A stretch of 64,000 nt of DNA, from the NCBI GenBank assembly GCA_026394565.1, contig JAPKYA010000002.1:31014-95013 (forward strand), read 5' to 3'. Numbering within the stretch: position 1 is the first letter of the stretch; each line of letters opens with the position of its first letter. The stretch is from Methanothrix sp. Its GTDB lineage: Archaea; Halobacteriota; Methanosarcinia; Methanotrichales; Methanotrichaceae. Below the pieces are notes generated by a model, which was not told the origin of the DNA, made no database searches, and saw only the letters and a list, made by a program, of their open reading frames with translations. The translations under genes and the position numbers were made by a program. Below are positions 55,428 through 63,795 of the stretch, one piece after another.

Positions 55428-55892
55428 ATGTCCAAGAACCCTGAATTCGCTAAGTACGCCTCAGACCTTGCCCGCCATCAGGATGCCATTCGCTCTGCCA
55501 ATGAGGATCTGATCAAGCTCTCCCAGAGGTTTGGGCGCATGATGCCCAAGCTCTCCAAGCTGGACTCCTCAGTTATTCTCTCCTGGTTTGGCCTTTATAA
55601 TAAGGTCAAGGATAAAGCCAAAAAGGCAGATGATGAACTGGCCGGCCTCGCCAATAACGAGCAGGTTGCCGCAAATCCAGTTCTGCAACTGCAAATAAAT
55701 TACTACGATGCACAAAGGCAGCGCCTTTGCTTTAAGATGGAGGTCATGGATGACATCCTCGGCGGCATGATGGAGGACCTCTTGGAGAACGGCAGCTTCG
55801 AGGAGGCGCAAAAGCAGGAGATGCGTGTAGCCCTCGATGCAACTATGGAAAAAAGCATGCACCATTCCAGGGCTGCGCCTGCCCCCGCCTGA
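55428..55892 (+). CDS. Helical hypothetical protein
   Basis: 154 aa, largely helical with heptad-like stretches (HQDAIRSANEDLIKLSQRFG; YNKVKDKAKKADDELAGLAN) and a C-terminal Pro/Ala tail. AGGTG at 55417-55421 precedes the ATG at 55428 at good spacing. No family recognised. It may be a coiled-coil or bundle-forming protein. Confidence 0.55.
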   Translation: MSKNPEFAKYASDLARHQDAIRSANEDLIKLSQRFGRMMPKLSKLDSSVILSWFGLYNKVKDKAKKADDELAGLANNEQVAANPVLQLQINYYDAQRQRLCFKMEVMDDILGGMMEDLLENGSFEEAQKQEMRVALDATMEKSMHHSRAAPAPA

Positions 55893-56164
55893 GCGCTAGC
55901 AGGCCGGGCAAATCGTCCCCCCTGCAAGGTTGCCCAAATGATCGAGCGCCTGGGCTGCCGGGCGGTTGCGCCACTATATCGATGAGAAGGAGGGCGGCAA
56001 AAGTCAGTGATGTAGGAGGAAAGGTGATGGTCTTCGACCTTTGTTCTACAATATTTCCCATGCCACATTGATGGGCATATAAAGTCAAAGGTTTCAGGAC
56101 TACACATCGAAATTCTCGCCATCCAGAACAATATTTAATCTAGGAGCCTCCTGGGTTTAGCCAG

Positions 56165-57349
56165 ATGACTGAGATCCGAGACCCTGTGCACGGCTATGTG
56201 TTGCTGGAGGGCCTTGCCCTGCAACTGGCGGACACGCCCCAGATGCAGCGGCTGCGTTGGATCAAGCAGCTCGGCCTGGCCAGCCTAGTCTATCCCGGTG
56301 CCAATCACACTCGCTTCGAGCACAGCCTGGGGGCCTACCATCTGGCGGATCTGCTCGCGAACCATCTCGGCCTGCAAGAAGAGGATAAGATGCTGGTAGG
56401 CGCCGCGGCACTTCTGCATGACGTGGGCCACGGTCCGCTCTCCCATGCCACTGAGGCAGCCCTCGCCCCCTACCTGCGAAAGGAGCACGAGAGCATCGTA
56501 GATCTCTTGAAGAGACGCGAGCTTCGCGATGTTTTAGATAACTATGGCCTGAAAGCCTCCGGTATTCAGGCCGCAATAAATGGATCCGGTCTTGGGCAGA
56601 TCGTGAGCGGCGAGATAGATGTGGATAGGATGGACTACCTGATCCGGGATGCTCACTACACCGGCGTGGCCTACGGAGTGATAGATCGATTGCGTCTATT
56701 GCAAAAGATGACCCTTCACGACGGAGAGCTGGTGGTGGAGGCAGGAGGCGTGCAGGCGGCGACATCTCTGCTCATCTCCCGGCTGCTCATGCATCCTTCA
56801 GTTTATTACCATCATGTCTGCCGCATCTCGGAATGCATGGTCTCCGCCGGCATTCGGCGCATGATTGAGGATGGGACGAGTGCTCCTGCCGTAAAAGAAA
56901 TGGACGACATCCAGCTCTTCAATTCCCTGGAGGGATCGGGCGGCTATGCGGCGGAGATGGCTACGCGCATCAAATCTCGGAGAATTTTTAAGCGCGCCGT
57001 TTACGTCGGCCTGGAGTGCCTGGACCCAACAGTTCTCAAGGCGAGCGAAAAGATGCTGGCCCAGGAGATTGCCCATGAGGCGGGAGCGGATGCAGATTAC
57101 ATTCTGGTGGACAATCCCATGCTTCCTGATGCTCCGGAGGGCAATTTTCCGGCTCTTGTCGAGGGTGAGGTCAGGCCGCTGCGAGAGGTATCACCACTGG
57201 TCAGCATCCTGGAAAGAGCCCAAAAAGCTACCTGGCGTTTCGGGATCTACTGTCGGGAAGAAGACCGAGAGAATGTGGCTCAGGCTGCCCGAAGGTGTCT
57301 GAATCTCAAGAAAAATAGATTGATTTACAGATATATAAATACGTTTTAG
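56165..57349 (+). CDS. HD-domain phosphohydrolase (dGTPase-like, COG1078)
   Basis: 394 aa. N-terminal EIRDPVHGYV, then HTRFEHSLGAYHLADLLANH (first His of the metal site), AALLHDVGHGPLSHATE (HD pair) and VDRMDYLIRDAHYTGVAYG. This is the pattern of the SAMHD1/dGTPase relatives found in archaea, likely a nucleotide triphosphohydrolase. An ACAATATTTAAT TATA-like element at 56129-56140 lies about 25 nt before the ATG, so the mRNA may be nearly leaderless. Confidence 0.87.
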   Translation: MTEIRDPVHGYVLLEGLALQLADTPQMQRLRWIKQLGLASLVYPGANHTRFEHSLGAYHLADLLANHLGLQEEDKMLVGAAALLHDVGHGPLSHATEAALAPYLRKEHESIVDLLKRRELRDVLDNYGLKASGIQAAINGSGLGQIVSGEIDVDRMDYLIRDAHYTGVAYGVIDRLRLLQKMTLHDGELVVEAGGVQAATSLLISRLLMHPSVYYHHVCRISECMVSAGIRRMIEDGTSAPAVKEMDDIQLFNSLEGSGGYAAEMATRIKSRRIFKRAVYVGLECLDPTVLKASEKMLAQEIAHEAGADADYILVDNPMLPDAPEGNFPALVEGEVRPLREVSPLVSILERAQKATWRFGIYCREEDRENVAQAARRCLNLKKNRLIYRYINTF

Positions 57350-57443
57350 TGAAACTGCGGCGGCGCACCCGTGCGCAGCAATATTCTTGAAACTTTTCTG
57401 ATAACGGTTACCTTTAAGTCGCAAGAGAGCATAAAAGGAACTG

Positions 57444-57890
57444 ATGGCATTTTCCGATGACGGACAGGCGATGAACAAGAATATTCTGGTCAAGACCATT
57501 CAGACCATGAACCAGCACCTGCCCAATAAGCGAATCAATTTGACCGAGCTTTTGACCATGGAAAAGCCGGGCATCAAGGGAAAGGATAATACTTTTTTCA
57601 TAATGGATAAGGCCGAGCTGGATCTGATCTCAAAAAGCATCCCCAGGTTTCTCTGGAGTCGCCTGCGGCTGCCTATGCTGATTGAGATGTCTCCCGACTA
57701 CGGCAGTGGCGCCGCCCGGGTGCAGGGCGAGCCGGAGGTGGAGCTTGTAGCCAAGATCCTGGGAAAAGATAGGCCGCAAGCAAAGCAGATCATAATCTAC
57801 CTTCCCGAGGTAAGGGAGCTACGAAGAAAGCTTCCCACCACCACGCAGTATGCCTTTGTAACTAATCTCCGGGAGAGGAGTGTGGACTGA
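57444..57890 (+). CDS. UPF0216 (DUF61) family protein
   Basis: 148 aa. LPNKRINLTELLTMEKPGIK, then WSRLRLPMLIEMSPDYGSGA are the conserved parts of the family, which is found in many euryarchaea and has no known function. ATG 57444 follows AAGGAACTG; ATG 57471 is an alternative, after which family similarity begins. Confidence 0.8.
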   Translation: MAFSDDGQAMNKNILVKTIQTMNQHLPNKRINLTELLTMEKPGIKGKDNTFFIMDKAELDLISKSIPRFLWSRLRLPMLIEMSPDYGSGAARVQGEPEVELVAKILGKDRPQAKQIIIYLPEVRELRRKLPTTTQYAFVTNLRERSVD

Positions 57891-57941
57891 TAGGTTCTTA
57901 TTCCTGGGACAATAATAGTAATTGTATTTATGGAGGATACT

Positions 57942-58493
57942 ATGGCTGATAGTAGTCTGGCAGAAGGTGTGAGGCTTTTCGCCATAAAGATGAACCTGGG
58001 TGCCTACCAGGAGTCGGCAAAGATCAAGTCCGACTTCGGCCTGCCAAATGATATGCTGATAGAGGCGGTTCGCAAAGCCTATGATGCCAATATGAAGAAA
58101 GGCGACTACTCACTGGCTGCAGATCTAGCCAAGAAGTACGACCTTCCCGAAGATCTTCGATTGGAGGCGGCAGAGCGTTCATTCAACAGAAAAATCGACA
58201 GCGAGTTTTATCGGGCTGCTGCCGATTATGCCAAGGAATACGGCCTTTCCCAGGATATGGTCCGGCAGGCTGCGATTCAGGCCTTCAATAAGAGCATGAG
58301 CTTTGGTCTGGCCAAGAACGCGACTGAGATTGCCGAGGAATTCCAACTGCCCGCGGAGATGATGCTGCAAGCGGCCGTGAAGGCCTATGAGCTGCATATG
58401 CAAGCCGGCCTTTACCGCAAGGCCTTGAAGATTGCTCAAAAGTACAAGCTGCCGGAGAGTATGGTGCAGGCGGCTGAGAAGAAGATCTCTTAA
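57942..58493 (+). CDS. Helical-repeat hypothetical protein
   Basis: 183 aa made of about five repeats of 34-35 residues. Each shows a helix pair with the sequence ...YxxAxxxAxxYxLPxxMxxxA, e.g. GDYSLAADLAKKYDLPEDLR, DSEFYRAAADYAKEYGLSQD and AGLYRKALKIAQKYKLPESM. Likely a solenoid for protein or RNA binding; not recognised as standard TPR or HEAT. TGGAGG precedes the ATG at 57942. Its stop overlaps the thiD start by one base. Confidence 0.6.
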   Translation: MADSSLAEGVRLFAIKMNLGAYQESAKIKSDFGLPNDMLIEAVRKAYDANMKKGDYSLAADLAKKYDLPEDLRLEAAERSFNRKIDSEFYRAAADYAKEYGLSQDMVRQAAIQAFNKSMSFGLAKNATEIAEEFQLPAEMMLQAAVKAYELHMQAGLYRKALKIAQKYKLPESMVQAAEKKIS

Positions 58494-59296
58494 TGCCGCA
58501 AGTCGTGCTTACCATAGGCGGCTCGGACTCGGGGGGCGGGGCCGGCATCCAGGCGGATCTTAAGACCTTCTCCGTGCTGGGACTGCATGGAACCTGCGCA
58601 GTCACAGCCATTACCGCCCAAAATACCCTGGGGGTGCAACGGGTCTACGGCCTGGAGCCCGAGATAGTAGTAGAGCAGCTCAAGTCGATCACCGATGATT
58701 TCTCCATCTCCTTTGCCAAGACGGGCATGCTACACTCAGCCGAGATTGTGACAGCCGTGGCCCATCACCTGCGAATGACCGAAATTCCCTTCGTCTTAGA
58801 CCCGGTGATCGAGGCGGAAGCGGGCGGTAGGCTGCTTCGGCCTGAGGCGCTGGAGGCTTTAAAAGCATATCTCATTCCGCTGGCCAGGGTAGTAACTCCC
58901 AACATCTTCGAGGCCCAGGCTCTGACTGGAATAGAGGTTCGCGATAGAGACAGTGCCCAACTGGCCGCCCAAAAGATCTTGCAGCTTGGGCCGAAGGCAG
59001 TAATCGTTAAGGGCGGACACTTGGACTGCACCGATCTCCTGGCGGAGGGGGAAGAGATCATCCTTCTGCCGGGTGAGAGGGTGGCGGGGGGCAACCACGG
59101 CGTGGGATGCACCTATTCTGCCGCATTAACAACATTTCTTGCTCTAGGCAGTCCCCTGAAAGATGCGGCCCGCCAGGCCAAGAAGTTCGCAGAAAGGGCT
59201 CTTCTCGGCAGCATGCGGGTGGGAAAGGGTGTGGGGCCGGTCAGCCAGGCAGCGGCAGGCGGCAAACCGCTACCGGGTTTTGTGCGGAAGATATAA
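58493..59296 (+). CDS. thiD: Hydroxymethylpyrimidine/phosphomethylpyrimidine kinase
   Basis: 267 aa ribokinase-fold enzyme of thiamine synthesis that phosphorylates HMP and HMP-P. Conserved: LTIGGSDSGGGAGIQADLKT at the N-terminus, GTCAVTAITAQNT, FVLDPVIEAEAGGRLL and the catalytic GGNHGVGCTYSAAL near the end. No thiE or thiN domain is fused. Coupled to the preceding gene. Confidence 0.94.
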   Translation: MPQVVLTIGGSDSGGGAGIQADLKTFSVLGLHGTCAVTAITAQNTLGVQRVYGLEPEIVVEQLKSITDDFSISFAKTGMLHSAEIVTAVAHHLRMTEIPFVLDPVIEAEAGGRLLRPEALEALKAYLIPLARVVTPNIFEAQALTGIEVRDRDSAQLAAQKILQLGPKAVIVKGGHLDCTDLLAEGEEIILLPGERVAGGNHGVGCTYSAALTTFLALGSPLKDAARQAKKFAERALLGSMRVGKGVGPVSQAAAGGKPLPGFVRKI

Positions 59297-59346
59297 ATTG
59301 GTGGGGCAAGGATGCACAAAGAATTGCTCTAGCTGGAGTGTTGATT

Positions 59347-59565
59347 ATGGGAAGCGTAAAACCTAGTTATATCAAGAATTTCGCGATGGATCTGTTGAGG
59401 ACCTACGAAAGCTCATTTAGCCCTGACTTTGAACAGAATAAGCTGAAGGTGTCGGAATATACAGACATCAAAAATAAGACCATACGCAATCGTGTGGCAG
59501 GATATATTTCCAATATAATGAGGCAGAGGAGAACTCGCCGAGGCGAGGTCGAGATTGATGCTTAA
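59347..59565 (+). CDS. rps17e: 30S ribosomal protein S17e
   Basis: 72 aa: MGSVKPSYIKNFAMDLLRTY, then SPDFEQNKLKVSEYTDIKNK and TIRNRVAGYISNIMR, a clear match to the archaeal/eukaryal S17e pattern. GGAGTG precedes the ATG at 59347. Its end overlaps dapA by 8 nt, so it is part of the thiD-rps17e-dapA-dapB cluster. Confidence 0.93.
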   Translation: MGSVKPSYIKNFAMDLLRTYESSFSPDFEQNKLKVSEYTDIKNKTIRNRVAGYISNIMRQRRTRRGEVEIDA

Positions 59566-60433
59566 AGGCGTGTTTCCCGCTTTAATCACGCCGTTTTTAG
59601 AAGATGAGAGCCTGGATGAGGATGGACTGAAGAAGAACATTGAGTACCTGAATAAAACCGGCATAGCGGGCATTGTTCCCTGCGGCACAACAGGTGAGTC
59701 GGCCACATTAACCTTTGAGGAGCATAAAAGGGTAGTGGAGATTGCCGTGGAATCTTCCAAGGTGCCCGTTATTGCAGGAACGGGTTCAAACAATACCCGT
59801 GAGGCTTTGGAGCTGACGCGCCATGCTGCCAAAGCAGGTGCATATGCCGCTTTGTTGATCACGCCTTACTACAACAAGCCCAATGACAGGGGTATGTTCG
59901 AACACTTCAAGACCATAGCCGAGAAGTGCGACATTCCCATTGTGCTCTATAATGTCCCCAAGAGAACCGGAATCGATCTCAAGCCGGAATTGGTCGCGAA
60001 ACTGTCCAAGGTGAAGAATATCGTGGCCATAAAAGAGGCCAGTGGGAGCCTTTCTCAGCAATCCCAAATCATCGAGCAGACCCGGGGCAGCGACTTTATC
60101 CTGCTCTCAGGAGATGATGATCTGACCCTGCCCACCATGTCTCTGGGCGCCAAAGGTGTAGTTTCCGTGGTGGCCAATGTGGCTCCCAGAAAAACGGTGG
60201 CTATGGTGGACGCTATTTTAAAGGGCGACTTCGAGAAAGCCAGGTCACTGCACTATGAGCTTGCCCCGCTGGTGCGGGCCATGTTCCTGGAGACCAATCC
60301 CATTCCTGTGAAGACGGCTCATAAATATCTAGGGCGGGCCGGTGGGCCAATGCGTCTTCCTCTGGGGGCAATGGCTCCTGAGAAAGAGCTCATATTAAAA
60401 GAGATCCTGGAAAGGCTAGGCGAGAGAGCATGA
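59558..60433 (+). CDS. dapA: 4-hydroxy-tetrahydrodipicolinate synthase
   Basis: 291 aa, lysine/diaminopimelate branch: condenses pyruvate with aspartate semialdehyde. Conserved: VFPALITPFLEDESLDEDGL, GIVPCGTTGESATLTFEEHK, the catalytic Tyr in VLYNVPKRTGIDL and the Schiff-base lysine in IVAIKEASGSL. Start at ATG 59558 inside the end of rps17e; GAGGCGAGG is the likely binding site. Its stop overlaps dapB (ATGA). Confidence 0.95.
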   Translation: MLKGVFPALITPFLEDESLDEDGLKKNIEYLNKTGIAGIVPCGTTGESATLTFEEHKRVVEIAVESSKVPVIAGTGSNNTREALELTRHAAKAGAYAALLITPYYNKPNDRGMFEHFKTIAEKCDIPIVLYNVPKRTGIDLKPELVAKLSKVKNIVAIKEASGSLSQQSQIIEQTRGSDFILLSGDDDLTLPTMSLGAKGVVSVVANVAPRKTVAMVDAILKGDFEKARSLHYELAPLVRAMFLETNPIPVKTAHKYLGRAGGPMRLPLGAMAPEKELILKEILERLGERA

Positions 60434-61200
60434 CGCGCATAGCCATTACGGGTGCCCTGGGGCGCATGGGCACTTTGATCATCCAGGAGGCGGCCAAGGC
60501 GAAAGACATGCAGCTCGTGGCCGGATTGGATGCTGTGGGGGCGGGAAAGGCCCTCCCGGGCGGCATCATCGTTAAAGACGCGGCTGAGCTGGAGTCGGTC
60601 TTGAGGGAGAGCAAACCGGATGTGCTCATCGACTTTACCATTGCCAAAGCGGCGGTAAATAACGTATGCACGGCGGCAAACCTCGGAATTGATCTCGTCG
60701 TGGGAACTACGGGCTTTTCTCCAGAGCAGCATGCTCAGATGAAAAAAGCCATAGAAGGCCATGTGGCTGCAGTTATAACACCAAATTTCAGCATGGGCGT
60801 AAATGTATTCTGGAAGCTGGTGGCCGATGCAGCGTCTGCGCTCAAGGACTACGACATCGAGATCATTGAAGCCCATCATAATCAGAAGAAAGATGCCCCC
60901 AGCGGCACGGCTCTGGCCACAGTGGAGGCGATAAAGAGGGCTCTGGGCGAGAAGGAGATCGTGTATGGCCGGGAAGGAGTCATGCCGCGAGGAAAAGAGA
61001 TTGGAGTGCATGCTGTACGCGGTGGAGATATTGTGGGAGATCACACTGTGCTATTCGCAGGATCCGGCGAGCGCCTCGAGATAAAGCATCAGGCGCATAG
61101 CAGAACTGGACTTGCCAGCGGCGCCGTGCGGGCGGCAGAGTGGGTAGTCGGCAAAGAGCCTGGAATCTACAGCATGGCGGACGTCTTGAAGTCAAGATGA
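60430..61200 (+). CDS. dapB: 4-hydroxy-tetrahydrodipicolinate reductase
   Basis: 256 aa NAD(P)H-dependent reductase, next step after DapA. Rossmann motif ITGALGRMGTLI at the N-terminus, VDFTIAKAAV-like LIDFTIAKAAVNNV, VVGTTGFSPEQ and the substrate-binding signature EIIEAHHNQKKDAPSGTALA. Full length. Overlaps dapA by 4 nt and the next gene by 4 nt. Confidence 0.95.
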   Translation: MTRIAITGALGRMGTLIIQEAAKAKDMQLVAGLDAVGAGKALPGGIIVKDAAELESVLRESKPDVLIDFTIAKAAVNNVCTAANLGIDLVVGTTGFSPEQHAQMKKAIEGHVAAVITPNFSMGVNVFWKLVADAASALKDYDIEIIEAHHNQKKDAPSGTALATVEAIKRALGEKEIVYGREGVMPRGKEIGVHAVRGGDIVGDHTVLFAGSGERLEIKHQAHSRTGLASGAVRAAEWVVGKEPGIYSMADVLKSR

Positions 61201-61622
61201 ACCAACTTGAGGAGAAGAGTCGTACCCTCATTTTTGAAGGAAAAAGGCTGGAACCAGTCTCATTAGAGTGCAATATGGTCGGCTTTTGCAGCAAGTGCGA
61301 CTCGGATCTGGAGAGCTTGGCTTATCATTGCACAGAATCGATACGGCTGGTCTGTGCGCGCTGCAAAAATGAGCACCTGGTGCTGATGCGTTATGACCGG
61401 CAGTGGAACTGGCAGGGCGACTTTGATCTGGAGATCGTCACAGAGAAAGTGATTTTATCCTCAATTGCCAAAGAGAAGCTGGAGGCGGTCTTCACCCAGG
61501 CTGAGATCAGGGACATGCTGGCCTGCCAGCAGGGTTTGCCCTATACCCGGCAAAACCTCTATCGAGCTCAGGCCAAGTATGAGAAATTCGAGAAGCTCTT
61601 CGGCATAAGGATTGATGTTTAA
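61197..61622 (+). CDS. Hypothetical protein with a zinc ribbon
   Basis: 141 aa starting at ATG 61197, overlapping the dapB stop. Two CxxC-type knuckles (FCSKCDSDLES and VCARCKNEHL) about 25 residues apart suggest a zinc ribbon. The C-terminal half is helical, with VFTQAEIRDMLACQQGLPYT. Coupled to dapB; may be the last gene of the cluster. No family recognised. Confidence 0.6.
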   Translation: MNQLEEKSRTLIFEGKRLEPVSLECNMVGFCSKCDSDLESLAYHCTESIRLVCARCKNEHLVLMRYDRQWNWQGDFDLEIVTEKVILSSIAKEKLEAVFTQAEIRDMLACQQGLPYTRQNLYRAQAKYEKFEKLFGIRIDV

Positions 61623-61673
61623 CAATTGGAATTTTTTTTAAAGGGTTAAACGCTTTTACCTATTTCCGGATGG

Positions 61674-61895
61674 TTAAGCATTTTTGGCGCTTTCCACCAA
61701 CTCCTTGGTGGTGACAAAGCTGGCCCCTTTGCCGACTGCATATTCTACGAACTTCTTGTAGGCATCCAGGTATTCACCAGATCCTGAGACTGTATTGGTG
61801 AAGACCACGACCATCGGCTCTCCCTTGCCTGCGGACTCATCGAATTTGCCGGCAAGTTGGTTATACCAATCAGTGCCGGCTCTGGTTAAAGGAAT
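61674..61895 (-). pseudogene. Out-of-frame 3' end of a polysaccharide-deacetylase-like domain
   Basis: In a different frame from the gene at 61870-63525, the minus strand reads GTDWYNQLAGKFDESAGKGE and then VVVFTNTVSGSGEYLDAYKK, ending FVTTKELVESAKNA at TAA 61674-61676. This is the normal end of a deacetylase-like domain whose beginning lies in the upstream gene. The middle part (about 100 residues in such domains) is missing and the frame is shifted. Confidence 0.65.
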
Positions 61896-63525
61896 CGGGC
61901 TGTGGCAGGTAGCCGGCCACCTTTGACTGCTTTCCATCAGAGATATAGTCATCCTCAACAAATCTTTTGGTCTTGCGCAGCCTTGCATCCTGATCCTCGA
62001 AGGAGACCAATTCTTCGCCTTCGCTAAAACCACCCATCATCAGTTCATGATTTTCTTTGGAGCCTAGCATGGTGACATAGAGAGGATATGCTTTATTGGC
62101 AATATCTCCTGTAACGGATATCGAGACGGCAAGTCCTTTGGAATCTGCCTCATTGAGCAGATTTATGGTGGAGTTCATCTCTAAATTCTCCTTTTCCGCT
62201 TGACTCTTTCCCTCCCCCTGTGGGGACTGTTCTATTTTTATAATCAGATTCAAAACGCCAGATCCATCTTTTACAGACGCACCTTCAAAAAGGATGGTGG
62301 CATTGTCCGGCACTAATCTATTGATAACTGGCAGCTGATTTGCTGGCGCTGTAAGTTTCAGATTTGGTACAGTTACATTGAAGCTGGCGATCCTATTATC
62401 ATCGAATCTATTGGGTCCCCTATGTTTTCCATCCCTAATTCTAATCTCAACTTGATTTTCGCCTGCATCATCATCTGTAGTTGCCCATATCCATTTGTTA
62501 TCTTTGCTCCAATTGGTTGCAGATTCATCATTTATGAAAAAGCGATATGAGATCTGGTCCTTATCAAGGTCTTTAGCTTCAGCTGTCCAGGTTATGGTGG
62601 TTCCAGCCTCCTGTGGGCTAGTTTTATCTGGAGTCAGGCTGATTAACTTGGGCGGTTTATTGGATTTTTCTGGTAGCTTTAGCGCAGTTTTTCCAAAATT
62701 ATCCCTGATACAAATGATGTAGTGTTTGTCTCCCTGGAAAAAAGGGCCTCCAGGGTGTGCGTTTCCTTTTTCATCGGCTCCCCAGTCGAAATTCAGCCAG
62801 ACATCCTTTGTATCTGTATCGATATGGGTATAGATCTTATCAGTTTCAAATTCTTGCTCTAGCCAGTTGATGATGTCTTCCACTTGACTACCCGCGACGT
62901 TAACCTGGCCGAGATAAACTTCGGAATAAGCATGTCCACCTGTGCTATTATTGCGGGCCAAGACAATTCTGGTCGTTCCGCCGATAGATTCCACCAGCGC
63001 TGACATGAGAATGGCGAAATCATCACAATCACCAACTCCGACGCATCCACTTCTCTTGCCCAGATTTAGAGATTCGCTGGCATTTTTGAAATAATCAACT
63101 CCTCGTGGATCTCTCATATAATGCCAATTTTCTTTCAGATAATCATAAATTGCACCGACTTGATCAATTGTATAATCTCCGGAGTACCTACCTGCAGCCA
63201 AGCCGACTTCTTCTATGACTGCTGGATTATCAGCCTCCACCTTTGAGTTTAACATCTTTTTGAGATCCTCTATGTTCTTTTCCGTTGTTCGTGTGGGAGC
63301 GTTGCCACCACCTACTACTGGAAATTCAAGAGTTTCATTATTTAGGGGCGCAAATGTGAATGGCACTCCTGTAAGGTCTGATGAAGTGACACTTGCTCTC
63401 TCAAGTTGGTCTGATGTATAATTGGCTACGCTAGAATTTTTTGCGTCAAAGACGAAAGGCACGTCTGAGGCTACTGCAGATCCAACGAAAAGAACTACAC
63501 AGAGCCAGAGAGCCACCGAGGACAT
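61870..63525 (-). CDS. Secreted transglutaminase-like protein, truncated at a deacetylase-like domain
   Basis: 551 aa with signal peptide (WLCVVLFVGSAVASD). Transglutaminase-like domain at about 95-260: Cys in GVGDCDDFAILMSALVES, His in GGHAYSEVYLG, Asp in VWLNFDWGADEKG. One Ig-like repeat follows (PPKLISLTPDKTSPQEAG), then the start of a polysaccharide-deacetylase-like domain (GLAVSISVTGDIANKAYPLY; GYLPQPDSFNQ), where the frame ends in SRH. Paralogue of the protein at 43216. The C-terminal enzyme domain is interrupted, so the gene is damaged though the N-terminal enzyme may still be made. A TATA-like element lies just upstream (about 63546-63558, minus strand). Confidence 0.7.
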   Translation of the reverse strand: MSSVALWLCVVLFVGSAVASDVPFVFDAKNSSVANYTSDQLERASVTSSDLTGVPFTFAPLNNETLEFPVVGGGNAPTRTTEKNIEDLKKMLNSKVEADNPAVIEEVGLAAGRYSGDYTIDQVGAIYDYLKENWHYMRDPRGVDYFKNASESLNLGKRSGCVGVGDCDDFAILMSALVESIGGTTRIVLARNNSTGGHAYSEVYLGQVNVAGSQVEDIINWLEQEFETDKIYTHIDTDTKDVWLNFDWGADEKGNAHPGGPFFQGDKHYIICIRDNFGKTALKLPEKSNKPPKLISLTPDKTSPQEAGTTITWTAEAKDLDKDQISYRFFINDESATNWSKDNKWIWATTDDDAGENQVEIRIRDGKHRGPNRFDDNRIASFNVTVPNLKLTAPANQLPVINRLVPDNATILFEGASVKDGSGVLNLIIKIEQSPQGEGKSQAEKENLEMNSTINLLNEADSKGLAVSISVTGDIANKAYPLYVTMLGSKENHELMMGGFSEGEELVSFEDQDARLRKTKRFVEDDYISDGKQSKVAGYLPQPDSFNQSRH

Positions 63526-63795
63526 TCGACCCGGTCTTTCTCTTGCTTACTATATGTATTTTGCAGTAAAGCGGTTGTGATGCAATAATTGGTTGACATT
63601 TTGGTCGTCGCCTAATACTTGCGATCATGGTAAATCCCAATCCCGGATTGCTTTCAAACAGATTAGCATATTATGACGGAATGACCTTTGGCAGATCCAA
63701 ATTCCAACCCATAATAGATCCACTACTAAACGTTTCTAGGAACGAGAAAAAGAGCAAAAAAGCTCACAGATCTGTAGTGTCTATTTCCGAGATCG

